Of a DNA stretch of 64,000 bases, positions 1 to 9,694 are shown piece after piece. Each line of letters starts with the position of its first letter. Position 1 is the stretch's first letter. Origin of the DNA: Paenibacillus gorillae. GTDB taxonomy: Bacteria > Bacillota > Bacilli > Paenibacillales > Paenibacillaceae. The DNA is taken from NCBI RefSeq assembly GCF_000513275.1, contig NZ_CBVJ010000017.1:1-64000 (forward strand). The letters are read 5' to 3'. The position numbers were made by a program, and so were the translations under genes. Under the pieces are notes generated by a model that did not search any database, was not told where the DNA came from, and saw only the letters and a list, made by a program, of their open reading frames with translations.

Positions 1-327
1 GGTCAAACAGGTACGGGAGTTGGCTGGCAGGCATCTGTGCAGCCCAGCGAAGCTGATTCGCAAAATAGCGAACCAACATTGGTTGAAAACGGCAGTTTCC
101 AACGCGAAATTACGTGCTGTAGACAATTAGCGAAGCAAGCTTCGCAATTGGTGAACCTACGTTCATGAGTAGCGAAATCAGCTTCGCTATAGCGTGCATA
201 GCCCCTGTTGAGGCAGATTACAGCGAAATTTGCTTCGTTAAAAAGCGAAGCAGGTTCGCTAGCTGGTCAAACAGGTACGGGGAGTTGGCTGGCAGGCATC
301 TGTGTAGCCCAGCGAAGCAGGTTCGTT
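1..327. repeat. Long direct repeat, two copies plus a partial third
   Basis: A block beginning GGTCAAACAGGTACGGG and running through GGCAGGCATCTGTG, AGCCCAGCGAAG to about TTCG occurs at 1-61 and again at 265-326 with only a few differences (one extra G, CAGC versus TAGC, and the last bases). A shorter third copy of the middle (CATCTG, GCAGCCCAGCGAA) lies at 401-420. No credible gene covers these bases; the open frames present are short and overlap each other on both strands. Confidence 0.75.
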
Positions 328-328
328 A
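46..328. repeat. Cluster of short AGCGAA/TTCGCT palindromes
   Basis: At least six small inverted repeats of the form AGCGAA, about five or six bases, TTCGCT or TTCGTT lie at about 46-61, 129-146, 171-188, 222-240, 244-261 and 310-327. Each could form a small hairpin. The same motif recurs in two other intergenic stretches of this window (21360-21562 and 53781-53802) and is not seen inside the genes, so it is a dispersed intergenic repeat family. Function unknown. Confidence 0.7.
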
Positions 329-483
329 GCGGAACAAGAAGAGGATGTGGTGAACATTTGCGCGGAATAGGGAAGATGAGCAAGCAGTGAACTTGGCAAA
401 CATCTGCGCAGCCCAGCGAAGATGGGCAAGTGGGGACGTGGCGAGCGTTGTGCAGCATAGCGAATCAGCTCCACTAACCATGC

Positions 484-539
484 AAAATAAAGAAATCCCG
501 CTCTTCGGCATCAGCCGATGAGCGGGATTTCTTTATTTT
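484..539. terminator. Strong bidirectional intrinsic terminator
   Basis: A perfect 20-base inverted repeat (arms 484-503 and 520-539, core AAATCCCGCTC / GAGCGGGATTT) surrounds a 16-base loop and is bordered by A-rich and T-rich tails on both sides. It overlaps the stop codon of the minus-strand J-domain gene that ends at 533, so it most likely ends that transcript. Confidence 0.85.
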
Positions 540-1487
540 GCCGCAAGGAAACGTTCGATGAAGGCCATAGCCTTTTCCGACTTATCAGATGTGACACGGA
601 TGCCGACGATAATGTTGTCCTTAGCGAGCACCGGAATATTCTTGATCAGCGAGCTGCGAGAGATATCGATGCCGTACACATGCTCGGCCGTATCTTCCTT
701 CGTCTGGAACTTGAAGGCAGCGTTCGTCTGGAGCGCATCCTTCACTCTGCCTGTAGCGATATCGTCCATACTGAGGAATGCGCCCTGCGGGGCAATCCAG
801 TTAAACGTCCCTTTGTCCAAGATGTAAATGTCCGGCTTCTCAGTCGCCAACATTACCATGGCTTTTTGCTGCGAGGCCATATCCATTTGATCCTTGGCTT
901 CCATCGCAACATAGGTGAAATTTACTTTAAAACGCTTCCAATCCGGAAACTGAGCAAGCAGTGCATTTTCGATTTGTTCCTCTGTACCTGTTTTATTATC
1001 GTCTGAATTCATATAAAACTCGCCGATATACATCACCGATAGATCCACTGGAGGGAGACTTGCCAGCCGGGCTTGCTCTTCGCGATGGTCGATGTACAGT
1101 GAAACGGCGTAAATAATCAATGCAATGACTGCAACGCCGCCCAGCACATGGAATTTGTAATAGCGCCAGAAGTGGTCGACTTTTTTGGGCGGTTCCCGCC
1201 ATGTTTTTATATTTTCCGTATTCCTGCGCATTGAATTGTTCAGCCGCAACCTTGTCCTCATACTCCAAAATAAACCGGTACGCACGGGTTACCGTTTCGA
1301 AATCGGGAGTGCCGGTCTGCACTCTGTCTGTCTCTGTTCCCGGCGCTTCGGCGGAACGCGCGGCGTCCTGCTGCTTTTGTCTGGAGCGTTCCTGACGCAT
1401 CAAAATCGTGTAGCGTTTTTCCACTTCATCCTTGGATGCATGCTCGGGAAGGCCCATCGTCTTGTACGCTTGCTGCAATTCGTTCAT
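533..1487 (-). CDS. J-domain-like membrane protein, frameshifted in this sequence
   Basis: Two minus-strand frames make one protein of about 317 residues if one base is removed near 1181-1195. The N-terminal part (from 1487) begins MNELQQAYKTMGLPEHASKD, resembling the start of a J domain, with a coiled charged stretch, but the HPD signature is not visible. The C-terminal part carries FWRYYKFHVLGG followed by one membrane segment (about VAVIALIIYAV) and an outside domain of about 190 residues that ends at 533. The break falls in a run of six A or three G on the coding strand; removing one G would give MAEPPKKVDHFW. It is divergent from coaBC and ends in a strong terminator. The exact role is unknown; a membrane-anchored J-like protein is the best description. 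Confidence 0.6.
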
Positions 1488-1715
1488 GGGGATTCACCTC
1501 TGTCTATTTTAGGGGAGATCGATAATTCCTACACTCTAGTATACGGATTTAGATGAGAGATTTCCAATCATTCCGGGCAGTTCATTATTTAAACGCCAGG
1601 CAGCGCCTTCGGGCTACAAAAAGAGGGTCCTTATGGTATGATAGGAAAAAGCGCGAATGGGCTCGCAATAATCAGTCAATACATAGATTAACAGCTTAAT
1701 AACGGGGGCTATTAT

Positions 1716-2930
1716 ATGTTAAAAGGCAAAACAATCATATTGGGCATCACCGGCGGAATCGCAGCTTATAAGGGAGCGGCGCTTTGCAGCAAGCTGGTGC
1801 AGGCCGGCGCAGATGTTCATGTCATTATGACAGAATCTGCGGCCAAGTTCATAACACCGCTTACGCTGCAAACTTTGTCGCGTCATCCCGTCTATATCGA
1901 TACATTCGAGGAGAGGAACCCGTCTGTGGTCGCTCATATTCATCTGGCCGATCATGCCGACCTGATCGTTATTGCGCCAGCGACAGCGAATGCAATCGGC
2001 AAAATAGCGAATGGTCTCGCTGACGACATGCTCAGCACAACGATGCTGGCAGCGACAAGTCCGGTACTTATCGCTCCGGCTATGAACGTTCATATGTACG
2101 AGAATCCGGCTGTCGTCCGCAATCTGGAATTGCTTGCGGAGCGGGGCATGATGTTTGTTGAGCCCGGAACGGGCCAACTGGCATGCGGTTATGTGGCCAA
2201 GGGGCGTCTGGCTGAACCGGAGGACATTGTGAAAGCTGTAGAAGCTTTTTTTGCACAGGGCGATACGCTGGCTGGAAAGCGTGTGCTGGTGACAGCAGGC
2301 GGGACGGTGGAACGGCTTGATCCTGTCCGATATTTGACCAATGATTCATCGGGCAAAATGGGTTTTGCCATCGCTGAAGCCGCGAAAGCGATGGGAGCGA
2401 ATGTGACGCTGATTGCCGGACGTACGTCGGCTCAGCCGCCTGCGGGAGTTGAGCTTATCCGGGTAGAATCGGCACAGCAGATGCTGGAGGCCGTTTCGGA
2501 ACGCTTTGATTCGGCGGACATCGTTGTCAAAGCGGCTGCCGTCGCCGACTATAGACCCGTTAAGCAGCACGGGCAAAAGCTGAAAAAGGACGGCGAAAGC
2601 TTAACGCTGGAGTTGGAGCGTACGACCGATATTTTGCAAACACTTGGTAAAAGGAAGAAGGGGCAACTGCTGATCGGCTTTGCTGCCGAGACGGAAGATG
2701 TAGAGCGGTACGCCATGGACAAGCTGACGCGTAAAAACTGCGACCTCATCGTCGCCAATGACGTTGGAGCTGAAGGCGCAGGTTTTAACGGCGACACCAA
2801 TATCGTTCAGTTGTACGGTCCGGAAGGATTAATTGAAGCGATGCCGATGCTGTCAAAGCGGGAAGTTGCTCAGCGGCTGCTTCTTCATGCGTTGAAAAGA
2901 TTGGCTGGCACGCGGAGGCGATCGGAATGA
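1716..2930 (+). CDS. coaBC: Bifunctional phosphopantothenoylcysteine decarboxylase / synthetase CoaBC (Dfp)
   Basis: This enzyme carries out two cytosolic steps of coenzyme A synthesis: joining cysteine to 4'-phosphopantothenate, then decarboxylating the product. The 404-residue length is standard. The N-terminal flavoprotein half shows ITGGIAAYKG, the PAMNVHMYENP substrate loop and GTGQLACGYVAKGRLAEP, whose cysteine is the catalytic proton donor in the family. The C-terminal synthetase half begins near LAGKRVLVTAGGTVERLDPVR and contains the ATGG-type nucleotide loop, DYRP and GFAAETED. The start at 1716 is preceded by a purine-rich stretch. The stop overlaps the start of priA (ATGA), as in the ylo region of B. 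subtilis, so the two are probably translated together. Confidence 0.96.
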   Translation: MLKGKTIILGITGGIAAYKGAALCSKLVQAGADVHVIMTESAAKFITPLTLQTLSRHPVYIDTFEERNPSVVAHIHLADHADLIVIAPATANAIGKIANGLADDMLSTTMLAATSPVLIAPAMNVHMYENPAVVRNLELLAERGMMFVEPGTGQLACGYVAKGRLAEPEDIVKAVEAFFAQGDTLAGKRVLVTAGGTVERLDPVRYLTNDSSGKMGFAIAEAAKAMGANVTLIAGRTSAQPPAGVELIRVESAQQMLEAVSERFDSADIVVKAAAVADYRPVKQHGQKLKKDGESLTLELERTTDILQTLGKRKKGQLLIGFAAETEDVERYAMDKLTRKNCDLIVANDVGAEGAGFNGDTNIVQLYGPEGLIEAMPMLSKREVAQRLLLHALKRLAGTRRRSE

Positions 2931-5422
2931 TCGCCAAAGTTATCGTCGATGTGCCGAGCCGCCAGACGGACCGGCCATTCGATTACGAGGTGCCGCCTGC
3001 TATGCAGGATTGGATTGAGGTAGGAAGCCGGGTAGGTGTTCCATTCGGCGGACGCGTTCTTCAAGGCTTCGTCATCGGCTTTGCCGAAACGGCCGGGATT
3101 GATGCCGCACGGATCAAACCGCTCTCTGAGCTGCTGGACCCGGTGCCGCCGCTGCTGCCTGATCTGATCGAGCTGGCGGAGTGGATCAGCGATAAGTACT
3201 GCTGCTCCTGGATCGCGGCATTGCAGGCGATGGTGCCGGCAGCTCTGAAAGGAAAGGTGCAGCGGCTCATCAGCTTGAACCCGGAGGCAGATGAGGAAGG
3301 AGACGGCTTAACCTCTCTGCTGCCTGATGAGTTAGCCGATTGGTTAGCTAAGCAGGGCCAGGCTAAGCTGGAGACCTTGCAGGAGCGTTTCCCTCAACAT
3401 GCGGCTGCTGTGAAAATGGCGCTCCGCGAAGGGCTGCTTCTCGAGCAAGCATCGATCCGAGATCGGCTGGCGGTACGCAAAGTGCTGACCGTCTTCCCGC
3501 CGGATGATCGCGCCGCCGCTGAGCAGGCTCTCGCCGCTTTCCCGGCGCGAGCGGCGAAGCAGCGGGAACTGCTCGCGTTCATGCTGGAACGGGGCGAGCC
3601 GATGCAGCTGGCGGCAATGCTTGCAGAAGCGGGCGGCTCACCGGCAAGCGTCCGTTCGCTAGTCGACAAAGGGCTGCTCGGACTGCGCGAAGTCGAGCAT
3701 CAGCGTGATCCGTACGCGGGACGCGAGTTCCAACATACAGAACCGCTGCCGCTGATGGAGGGCCAGCAAGCTGTCTACGAGCGGATCGCGGCTTCCGTCA
3801 GCCGGGGCGAGCCGCAGGCGATGCTGCTGCACGGTGTTACGGGCAGCGGTAAAACTGAAGTCTATCTGCAGTCTATCCAGCATTGTCTGGAGCTAGGTAA
3901 GCAAGCGATCGTGCTAGTGCCGGAAATATCGCTGACACCGCAAATGGTGGAACGGTTCAAAGGACGCTTCGGGGATGCAGTAGCTGTTCTGCACAGCCGG
4001 CTGTCGAATGGCGAAAGGTATGATGAATGGCGCAAAATAAGAAGCCGCCGCGTACAAGTCGCGATTGGAGCGAGATCCGCGATCTTTGCACCTTTCGAAC
4101 GAATTGGGCTTATCATAATAGATGAAGAGCATGAATCCTCTTACAAGCAAGAGGAGAGTCCGAAATATCATGCCCGCGATGTTGCTGTGAAGCGTGCGAG
4201 ACAGCATGGCGCAGCGGTTGTGCTGGGCTCGGCGACGCCGTCGCTGGAATCGTTCGCGGCAGCAAGCCGGCCGCCTGCACCGGGACGTGAATCGGGACTG
4301 CTGCCGATGCCGAACCGGGTTGGCGGCCGTCCAATGCCTCCGGTTGATGTGATCGACATGCGCGCCGAACTGCTGGAGGGCAACCGCTCCATGTTCAGCC
4401 GCCGCCTGCACGCGGCGTTGGCCGACCGTTTGGAGCGCGGCGAGCAATCGGTGCTGCTGCTTAACCGGCGGGGGTATTCGACATTCGTCATGTGCCGCTC
4501 CTGCGGTTATACGGCTGCCTGTCCGCATTGCGATATTTCGCTCACTTATCATCAAAAAACGCGTGCTTTGCGCTGTCACTATTGCGGGCATGCCGAGCTG
4601 GCACCGAAAAACTGCCCCTCCTGTGAAAGCGAGCATATCCGGTATTTCGGTACCGGCACGCAAAAGGTTGAGGAGGAGCTGGCGAAGCTGTTTCCCGGCA
4701 TTCGTGTCATCCGAATGGATGTGGATACGACCACGGAAAAAAATGCGCATGAAAAGCTGCTGAAGCAGTTCGGCGACCGGGAAGCGGACGTTCTACTAGG
4801 TACGCAAATGGTTGCCAAGGGACTTGATTTTCCGTTCGTAACGCTTGTTGGCGTTATAGCGGCAGACACTTCACTGAATCTCCCTGATTTCCGGGCGGCG
4901 GAGCGCACGTTCCAGCTGCTGACGCAGGTAGCCGGGCGGGCCGGGCGCCATCATTTGCCGGGAGAGGTTGTCGTTCAAACTTATACACCGGAGCATTACG
5001 CGATCCAGACGGCGCAGCATCACGATTACGCCGCATTCATCCGCGAGGAGCTGAAACATCGCGGCGTAATGGGCTATCCGCCTTTTTGCCGCCTTGTACT
5101 CGTTACGATGTCGCATGAGCAGTTAGCGCAGCTCTCTTCCGTAAGCGAGCAGTTTGCCTCCCGTTTGCGCGAGCTGGCCGCCGCAGAAGGTGTCCTAGAC
5201 TCGCTGGAAGGCGGATCAAAGCGTGCATTGGAGGTTCTGGGGCCTGTCTCTTCGCCAATTTCGCGAATGAAAGATCGCTACCGTTTTCAAGTTGTGATAA
5301 AATATCGGGGAAACATCGATGTGCCGGAGTTACTGCGAAAGGCGACCGCTCCTTTTTTAGAGGGACCTCAGCAAAAACAAGTGTTGTTCAGCATCGATGT
5401 CGACCCTCAGGTCATCTTATAA
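2927..5422 (+). CDS. priA: Primosomal replication restart helicase PriA
   Basis: PriA recognises stalled or repaired forks and reloads the replicative helicase. The 831-residue protein has an N-terminal DNA-binding part, a superfamily 2 helicase core with Walker A LHGVTGSGKTEVY near residue 300 and the DEEH Walker B box near residue 400, and a zinc-binding insert (about residues 520-565) with paired cysteines CRSCG, CPHC, CHYCG and CPSC. QVAGRAGR is helicase motif VI. The start overlaps coaBC by four bases. The protein is somewhat longer than many PriA proteins because of an Ala/Leu-rich region at residues 110-250. The def gene follows about 40 bases downstream. Confidence 0.96.
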   Translation: MIAKVIVDVPSRQTDRPFDYEVPPAMQDWIEVGSRVGVPFGGRVLQGFVIGFAETAGIDAARIKPLSELLDPVPPLLPDLIELAEWISDKYCCSWIAALQAMVPAALKGKVQRLISLNPEADEEGDGLTSLLPDELADWLAKQGQAKLETLQERFPQHAAAVKMALREGLLLEQASIRDRLAVRKVLTVFPPDDRAAAEQALAAFPARAAKQRELLAFMLERGEPMQLAAMLAEAGGSPASVRSLVDKGLLGLREVEHQRDPYAGREFQHTEPLPLMEGQQAVYERIAASVSRGEPQAMLLHGVTGSGKTEVYLQSIQHCLELGKQAIVLVPEISLTPQMVERFKGRFGDAVAVLHSRLSNGERYDEWRKIRSRRVQVAIGARSAIFAPFERIGLIIIDEEHESSYKQEESPKYHARDVAVKRARQHGAAVVLGSATPSLESFAAASRPPAPGRESGLLPMPNRVGGRPMPPVDVIDMRAELLEGNRSMFSRRLHAALADRLERGEQSVLLLNRRGYSTFVMCRSCGYTAACPHCDISLTYHQKTRALRCHYCGHAELAPKNCPSCESEHIRYFGTGTQKVEEELAKLFPGIRVIRMDVDTTTEKNAHEKLLKQFGDREADVLLGTQMVAKGLDFPFVTLVGVIAADTSLNLPDFRAAERTFQLLTQVAGRAGRHHLPGEVVVQTYTPEHYAIQTAQHHDYAAFIREELKHRGVMGYPPFCRLVLVTMSHEQLAQLSSVSEQFASRLRELAAAEGVLDSLEGGSKRALEVLGPVSSPISRMKDRYRFQVVIKYRGNIDVPELLRKATAPFLEGPQQKQVLFSIDVDPQVIL

Positions 5423-5462
5423 ACTAAATACCATATACGGTTATAAAGGAAGGGAACTATTC

Positions 5463-5951
5463 ATGGCTATTCGTATTATTGTTAAAGATCCAGATCCGGT
5501 GCTCAGAGAGCCAGCCAAAGAAGTAACGAAATTTAACTCCAATCTGCAAAAGCTTCTCAAAGATATGGCAGAGACGATGTATGACGCTGACGGTGTAGGT
5601 CTTGCCGCGCCGCAAATCGGTATCTCCAAGCGTGTTATCGTCGTTGATATCGGTGAGGAGGAGTCTGGCTTGATCGAGATGGTCAATCCCGTTATTGTCG
5701 AGCAGGAGGGTGAGCAATTGGGGCCGGAGGGCTGCCTTAGCATTCCGAACCTGAATGGCGACGTGAGACGTGCTGACCGGATCGTCGTAAACGGGCAATC
5801 GGCCGACGGCACGCCGTTTTCGGTGGAAGCGACCGGTTTTCTGGCGCGTGCTTTCCAGCATGAAGTCGACCATCTGAACGGCATTTTGTTCACCGACCTT
5901 GCCGAGAGTGTGTACGACATTTCGGAAAGACAACGCAAAGGCGGCGAGTAA
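5463..5951 (+). CDS. def: Peptide deformylase
   Basis: This metalloenzyme removes the formyl group from the starting methionine of new proteins. All three family motifs are present in 162 residues: GVGLAAPQIG, EGCLSIP (metal-binding cysteine) and HEVDHLNG (two histidines and the catalytic glutamate). The start at 5463 is chosen because AAGGAAGGGAA lies just upstream and the family starts at MAIRIIV; an earlier in-frame start inside priA would add an unlikely tail. fmt, whose product adds the formyl group that this enzyme removes, follows four bases after the stop. Confidence 0.96.
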   Translation: MAIRIIVKDPDPVLREPAKEVTKFNSNLQKLLKDMAETMYDADGVGLAAPQIGISKRVIVVDIGEEESGLIEMVNPVIVEQEGEQLGPEGCLSIPNLNGDVRRADRIVVNGQSADGTPFSVEATGFLARAFQHEVDHLNGILFTDLAESVYDISERQRKGGE

Positions 5952-5955
5952 TCAA

Positions 5956-6906
5956 ATGCGTATCGTATTTATGGGCACGCCAGATTTTGCCGTGCCGTCC
6001 TTGCGTCTTCTAATGGAGCAAGGCTATGACGTCGTCGCCGTGGTGACGCAGCCGGACCGCCCGAAGGGCCGCAAACGGACGCTGACGCCTCCACCGGTAA
6101 AAGAAGCTACGCTCGGCTACGGATTGCCTGTGCTGCAGCCGGAGCGGATGCGAAGCGAAGAAGCTGTTGCAGCCGTCGCAACTTATGAGCCGGAGCTGAT
6201 CGTAACAGCCGCGTATGGGCAGATTTTGCCTAAAGGCGTGCTGGAGCTGCCCCGATTGGGATGTATCAACGTTCACGGCTCCTTGCTGCCGAAATACCGC
6301 GGCGGGGCTCCGATTCAGCGTTCTATTATGAACGGGGAGAAAGAAACCGGCGTTACGATTATGTATATGGCCGCAGGACTGGATACGGGCGATATGATCA
6401 GCAGAATTGTGGTGCCGATTGAGGATGAGGACACGTCCGGAACGATGTTCGAGAAGCTGAGCATTGCTGGCGCAGATCTGCTGGGCCGCACGCTGCCTGC
6501 TATTATAGCAGGAGAGGTGAAGGCTGAAGCGCAGCAGGACGAGCTGGCTACCTATGCGCCGAATCTGACGCGCGAGGATGAGCGGATTGACTGGAGCCGG
6601 ACGTCCAGACAAATCTATGACCAGGTAAGGGGGCTTTCCCCTATGGCTGGTGCATTCACGACGCTTCAAGGCGAAGTGTTCAAGGTGTGGACCTGCGGCA
6701 AGCCGGAGAGCGGCTCTACTGGAGGCAACGGAGCACTTCCTGGTACGGTGCTGGAAGCCAGCGATAAAGGCATTGCTGTGAAGACGGGCAGCGGCACACT
6801 GCTGCTGCAGGATATTCAGCCTTCCGGGAAACGGGTGATGGCTGTATCTGAATGGCTGAAGGGCTCGAAGCTGGCAGCCGGAACTGTATTTGGCGGTGAA
6901 GCGTAA
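5956..6906 (+). CDS. fmt: Methionyl-tRNA formyltransferase
   Basis: The enzyme transfers a formyl group from 10-formyl-tetrahydrofolate to initiator Met-tRNA. The start is placed at MRIVFMGTPDFAVPSL because this is the conserved N terminus. The catalytic site shows NVHGSLLPKYRGGAPIQ with the catalytic Asn and His, followed by GVTIMYMAAGLDTGD. The C-terminal OB-like tRNA-binding domain starts near RQIYDQVRGLSPMAGA. The length (316 residues) is typical. It sits between def and rsmB, with its TAA overlapping the rsmB ATG. Confidence 0.96.
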   Translation: MRIVFMGTPDFAVPSLRLLMEQGYDVVAVVTQPDRPKGRKRTLTPPPVKEATLGYGLPVLQPERMRSEEAVAAVATYEPELIVTAAYGQILPKGVLELPRLGCINVHGSLLPKYRGGAPIQRSIMNGEKETGVTIMYMAAGLDTGDMISRIVVPIEDEDTSGTMFEKLSIAGADLLGRTLPAIIAGEVKAEAQQDELATYAPNLTREDERIDWSRTSRQIYDQVRGLSPMAGAFTTLQGEVFKVWTCGKPESGSTGGNGALPGTVLEASDKGIAVKTGSGTLLLQDIQPSGKRVMAVSEWLKGSKLAAGTVFGGEA

Positions 6907-8537
6907 TGAGCAATGGAGAGCAAATGAACGGTAACAAGAGCGGCGGCGCAAACGCTGCCCGTTCTACAGGCGGCAAAGGCCGCCCCGGCTCCCGCAGTCA
7001 TGCTGGTGCTGGACAAGGGAAGGGCGGACAACGCGGCGGGCAAGCAACTGCTGGACGAGGGCGAGGCGGGCAAAGCCGCGGTAATACTCAAGGTCAGGGC
7101 AATAGCAATGCTCTTCGCGAGACAGCCGGCCCCCGCGCACAGGGCCAACCTCCACGTGCGGGCAGAGCGCCGCGTACGCCGCGGGAGCTGGCGCTGGATA
7201 CGCTGGTTAAGGTTGCTGAGACCGGCGCATACAGCAATCTGCAGTTGAATCGCGCCCTTCAGGACGCACAGCTGCAGCGCGCAGATGCGGCACTCGCAAC
7301 AGAGCTTGTATACGGCACGATTCAGCGGCAGCTTACGCTGGACCATTGGCTGAGCAAATTTGCTGCCAAAGGTTTGCACAAGCTGGAGCCGTGGGTGCAT
7401 CAACTGCTGCGCATGAGTGCATACCAGCTGTTGTACCTCGATCGAATCCCGGCCCATGCAGCGGTGAATGAAGCGGTGACGATCGCCAAACGGCGCGGAC
7501 ACCAAGGCATCTCGGGAATGGTGAACGGCATTCTCCGCAGCATAGACCGTAATCGGGCTGAGCTGACAGTATCAGCGATTAACGATAAGGATCCGGTCGC
7601 GAGAATCGCGCTGCGCCACTCTTACCCGGAGTGGCTGGTGCAAAGATGGATAGAGGCTTATGGCGCGGAAGCGGCGGAAGCGATTTGTGCGGCAGGCAAC
7701 GAGCCGCCTCACGCCAGCCTGCGCATCAATCCGCTGCGCGAAGTGAGGGAAGAGGCGCTCCGGCAATTGACGGAGCAAGGCTTCGATGCTTCGGCCTCAG
7801 CTATTGCTCCAGCGGGCATTGCTGTTCGCCGGGGCGGCAACTTAGCCGATACGGAAGGCTTCCGCGAAGGCAAATGGACAGTGCAGGACGAGAGCTCTAT
7901 GCTTGTGGCCGAGGTGGCTTCGCCGCAGCCGGGCATGCAGGTGCTGGACTGCTGTGCTGCGCCTGGCGGCAAGTCAACGCATTTGGCCGAGCTTATGGAA
8001 GGCAAAGGCAAAGTATGGGCGAATGATCTGCATCCGCATAAGGCGCCATTAATTGAAGCGCAAGCGGAGCGGCTTGGGCTGAGCAATATTGAGGTTATTA
8101 CCGGCGATGCAGGCGCGCTTGATGAGCGCTTCAAGAAGTCATCCATGGACGTCATATTGCTAGACGCGCCATGCTCCGGCTTCGGCGTCATCCGGCGAAA
8201 GCCGGAGATCAAATGGACGAAGACGGCAGGCGATGTTGCAGAAATTGCAGCGATTCAGCGCAGACTGCTTCGCACGGCGGCTCATCTGGTCAAACCGGGC
8301 GGGACGCTCGTCTATAGCACCTGTACGATTGAGAAGGCCGAGAATGAGCAGCAGGTTACGGCATTTCTGTCTGAGCATCCTGAATTCGAGCTGGATGCCG
8401 GCTGGCCGGAAGCCGTGCTCCGTCCGCTTCGGCAAGCAGGAGCGATTGACGATAGCTTCAAGGGACAAGCGCAGCTGCTGCCGCAGCATTTTGACAGCGA
8501 CGGCTTCTACATCGCCCGTATGCGCAAGCGTGCTTAA
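6906..8537 (+). CDS. rsmB: 16S rRNA cytosine-967 C5-methyltransferase RsmB with disordered N-terminal tail
   Basis: RsmB (Sun) methylates a cytosine of 16S rRNA using SAM. After residue 90 the protein has a NusB-like RNA-binding domain (TPRELALDTLVKVAETGAYS, then GHQGISGMVNGILRS) and a Rossmann methyltransferase domain with LDCCAAPGGKSTHLAELM, DAPCSGFG and YSTCTIEKAENE; the cysteines of PCSG and STC are the catalytic and release residues. The first 90 residues or so are unusual: rich in Gly, Arg, Gln, Ser and Ala with RGG/GRG patches and no predicted fold. Total length is 543 residues against roughly 440-450 for common homologues. It is translationally coupled to fmt by a one-base overlap. 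Confidence 0.93.
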   Translation: MSNGEQMNGNKSGGANAARSTGGKGRPGSRSHAGAGQGKGGQRGGQATAGRGRGGQSRGNTQGQGNSNALRETAGPRAQGQPPRAGRAPRTPRELALDTLVKVAETGAYSNLQLNRALQDAQLQRADAALATELVYGTIQRQLTLDHWLSKFAAKGLHKLEPWVHQLLRMSAYQLLYLDRIPAHAAVNEAVTIAKRRGHQGISGMVNGILRSIDRNRAELTVSAINDKDPVARIALRHSYPEWLVQRWIEAYGAEAAEAICAAGNEPPHASLRINPLREVREEALRQLTEQGFDASASAIAPAGIAVRRGGNLADTEGFREGKWTVQDESSMLVAEVASPQPGMQVLDCCAAPGGKSTHLAELMEGKGKVWANDLHPHKAPLIEAQAERLGLSNIEVITGDAGALDERFKKSSMDVILLDAPCSGFGVIRRKPEIKWTKTAGDVAEIAAIQRRLLRTAAHLVKPGGTLVYSTCTIEKAENEQQVTAFLSEHPEFELDAGWPEAVLRPLRQAGAIDDSFKGQAQLLPQHFDSDGFYIARMRKRA

Positions 8538-8641
8538 GCCGTTTGTGGCTGTGCATGGGCGTTTGTGGTAAAATAAATCATCAGCGGAGCAGGCTATGCC
8601 TGCTATCCGCGCCAATTCAGAGTCAGGTGTGATAAAAAACA

Positions 8642-9688
8642 ATGAAACCTATTATTTATGACTATACGCTGGAACAGCTTCAAGATTGGATGAAAGAGAA
8701 CGGGGAGCCTGCTTTCCGGGGCGGCCAGTTGTTCGATTGGCTGTATGTAAAGCGCGTTAAGAGCTTCGAGGATATGTCGAATTTGCCGAAAATGCTGCGC
8801 GATAAGCTGGAGGACTATTTCCAATTTGTGACGCTGACTGAAATTACGAAGTTCGAATCGAAGGACGGCACTGTAAAGTTTCTGTTCGGGCTGCATGACA
8901 ACCATGCAATTGAGACCGTTATTATGCGCCACGATTACGGCAACAGCATCTGCGTTACGACGCAGGTCGGCTGCCGGATCGGCTGTACGTTTTGCGCATC
9001 GACGCTTGGCGGCTTGAAACGGAATTTGACTGCCGGCGAGATCGTCGCTCAGGTTGTAACGGCTCAGCAAATGCTGGACGCAACGAATGAGCGCGTATCC
9101 AGCATCGTAATCATGGGTTCTGGCGAGCCGTTTGAGAACTATGACGCGACGATGGCTTTTCTGCGTATTATGATTCATGAGAAGGGTCTGAACATTGGAC
9201 AGCGCCATATTACCGTCTCAACGAGCGGTATCGTGCCAAGCATGTATAAGTTTACGGAAGAAAACACGCAGATCAATCTGGCGATTTCAATTCATGCGCC
9301 GAATGACAAGCTGCGCTCGAAGCTGATGCCGGTTAACCGCCGCTTTCCTTTCGAGGATGTTATGGCCGCGTGCCGCAACCATATTGCGAAGACAGGCCGC
9401 CGTATTACGTTCGAGTATGCATTAATCGGAGGCGTAAATGACCGTGCCGAGCATGCGCAGGAGCTTGCAGATGTGCTGCAAGGGATGCTGTGCCACGTTA
9501 ACCTCATTCCGGTCAACCATGTGCCGGAGCGCAATTATGTTCGTACGCCGCGCGAGGACATTTTCGAATTTCAGCGCATTCTGGAACGCAACAAGATCAA
9601 CGCAACGATCCGCAGGGAGCAGGGCCATGATATTGCCGCAGCATGCGGTCAATTAAGGGCGAAACATATGGAGTCCACGACGGGGTGA
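8642..9688 (+). CDS. rlmN: Dual-specificity 23S rRNA/tRNA adenine C2-methyltransferase RlmN
   Basis: RlmN is a radical SAM enzyme that methylates C2 of A2503 in 23S rRNA and of A37 in some tRNAs. The iron-sulfur cluster cysteines appear in [15 protein letters not shown] (about residues 110-122), followed by the [10 protein letters not shown] motif for SAM and a C-terminal CGQLR cysteine region. The length of 348 residues is typical. About 100 bases separate it from rsmB, and the prpC start lies six bases after the stop, matching the Bacillus gene order. Confidence 0.95.
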   Translation: MKPIIYDYTLEQLQDWMKENGEPAFRGGQLFDWLYVKRVKSFEDMSNLPKMLRDKLEDYFQFVTLTEITKFESKDGTVKFLFGLHDNHAIETVIMRHDYGNSICVTTQVGCRIGCTFCASTLGGLKRNLTAGEIVAQVVTAQQMLDATNERVSSIVIMGSGEPFENYDATMAFLRIMIHEKGLNIGQRHITVSTSGIVPSMYKFTEENTQINLAISIHAPNDKLRSKLMPVNRRFPFEDVMAACRNHIAKTGRRITFEYALIGGVNDRAEHAQELADVLQGMLCHVNLIPVNHVPERNYVRTPREDIFEFQRILERNKINATIRREQGHDIAAACGQLRAKHMESTTG

Positions 9689-9694
9689 TGACGG

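Noticed and set aside
46..328. A CRISPR array
   Set aside because: The repeats are short palindromes of uneven spacing and sequence, with no constant 25-40 base repeat and no cas genes.
518..1006. A plus-strand 162-residue frame opposite the J-like gene
   Set aside because: It runs through the terminator and is antisense to the better-supported membrane protein gene; no ribosome binding site.
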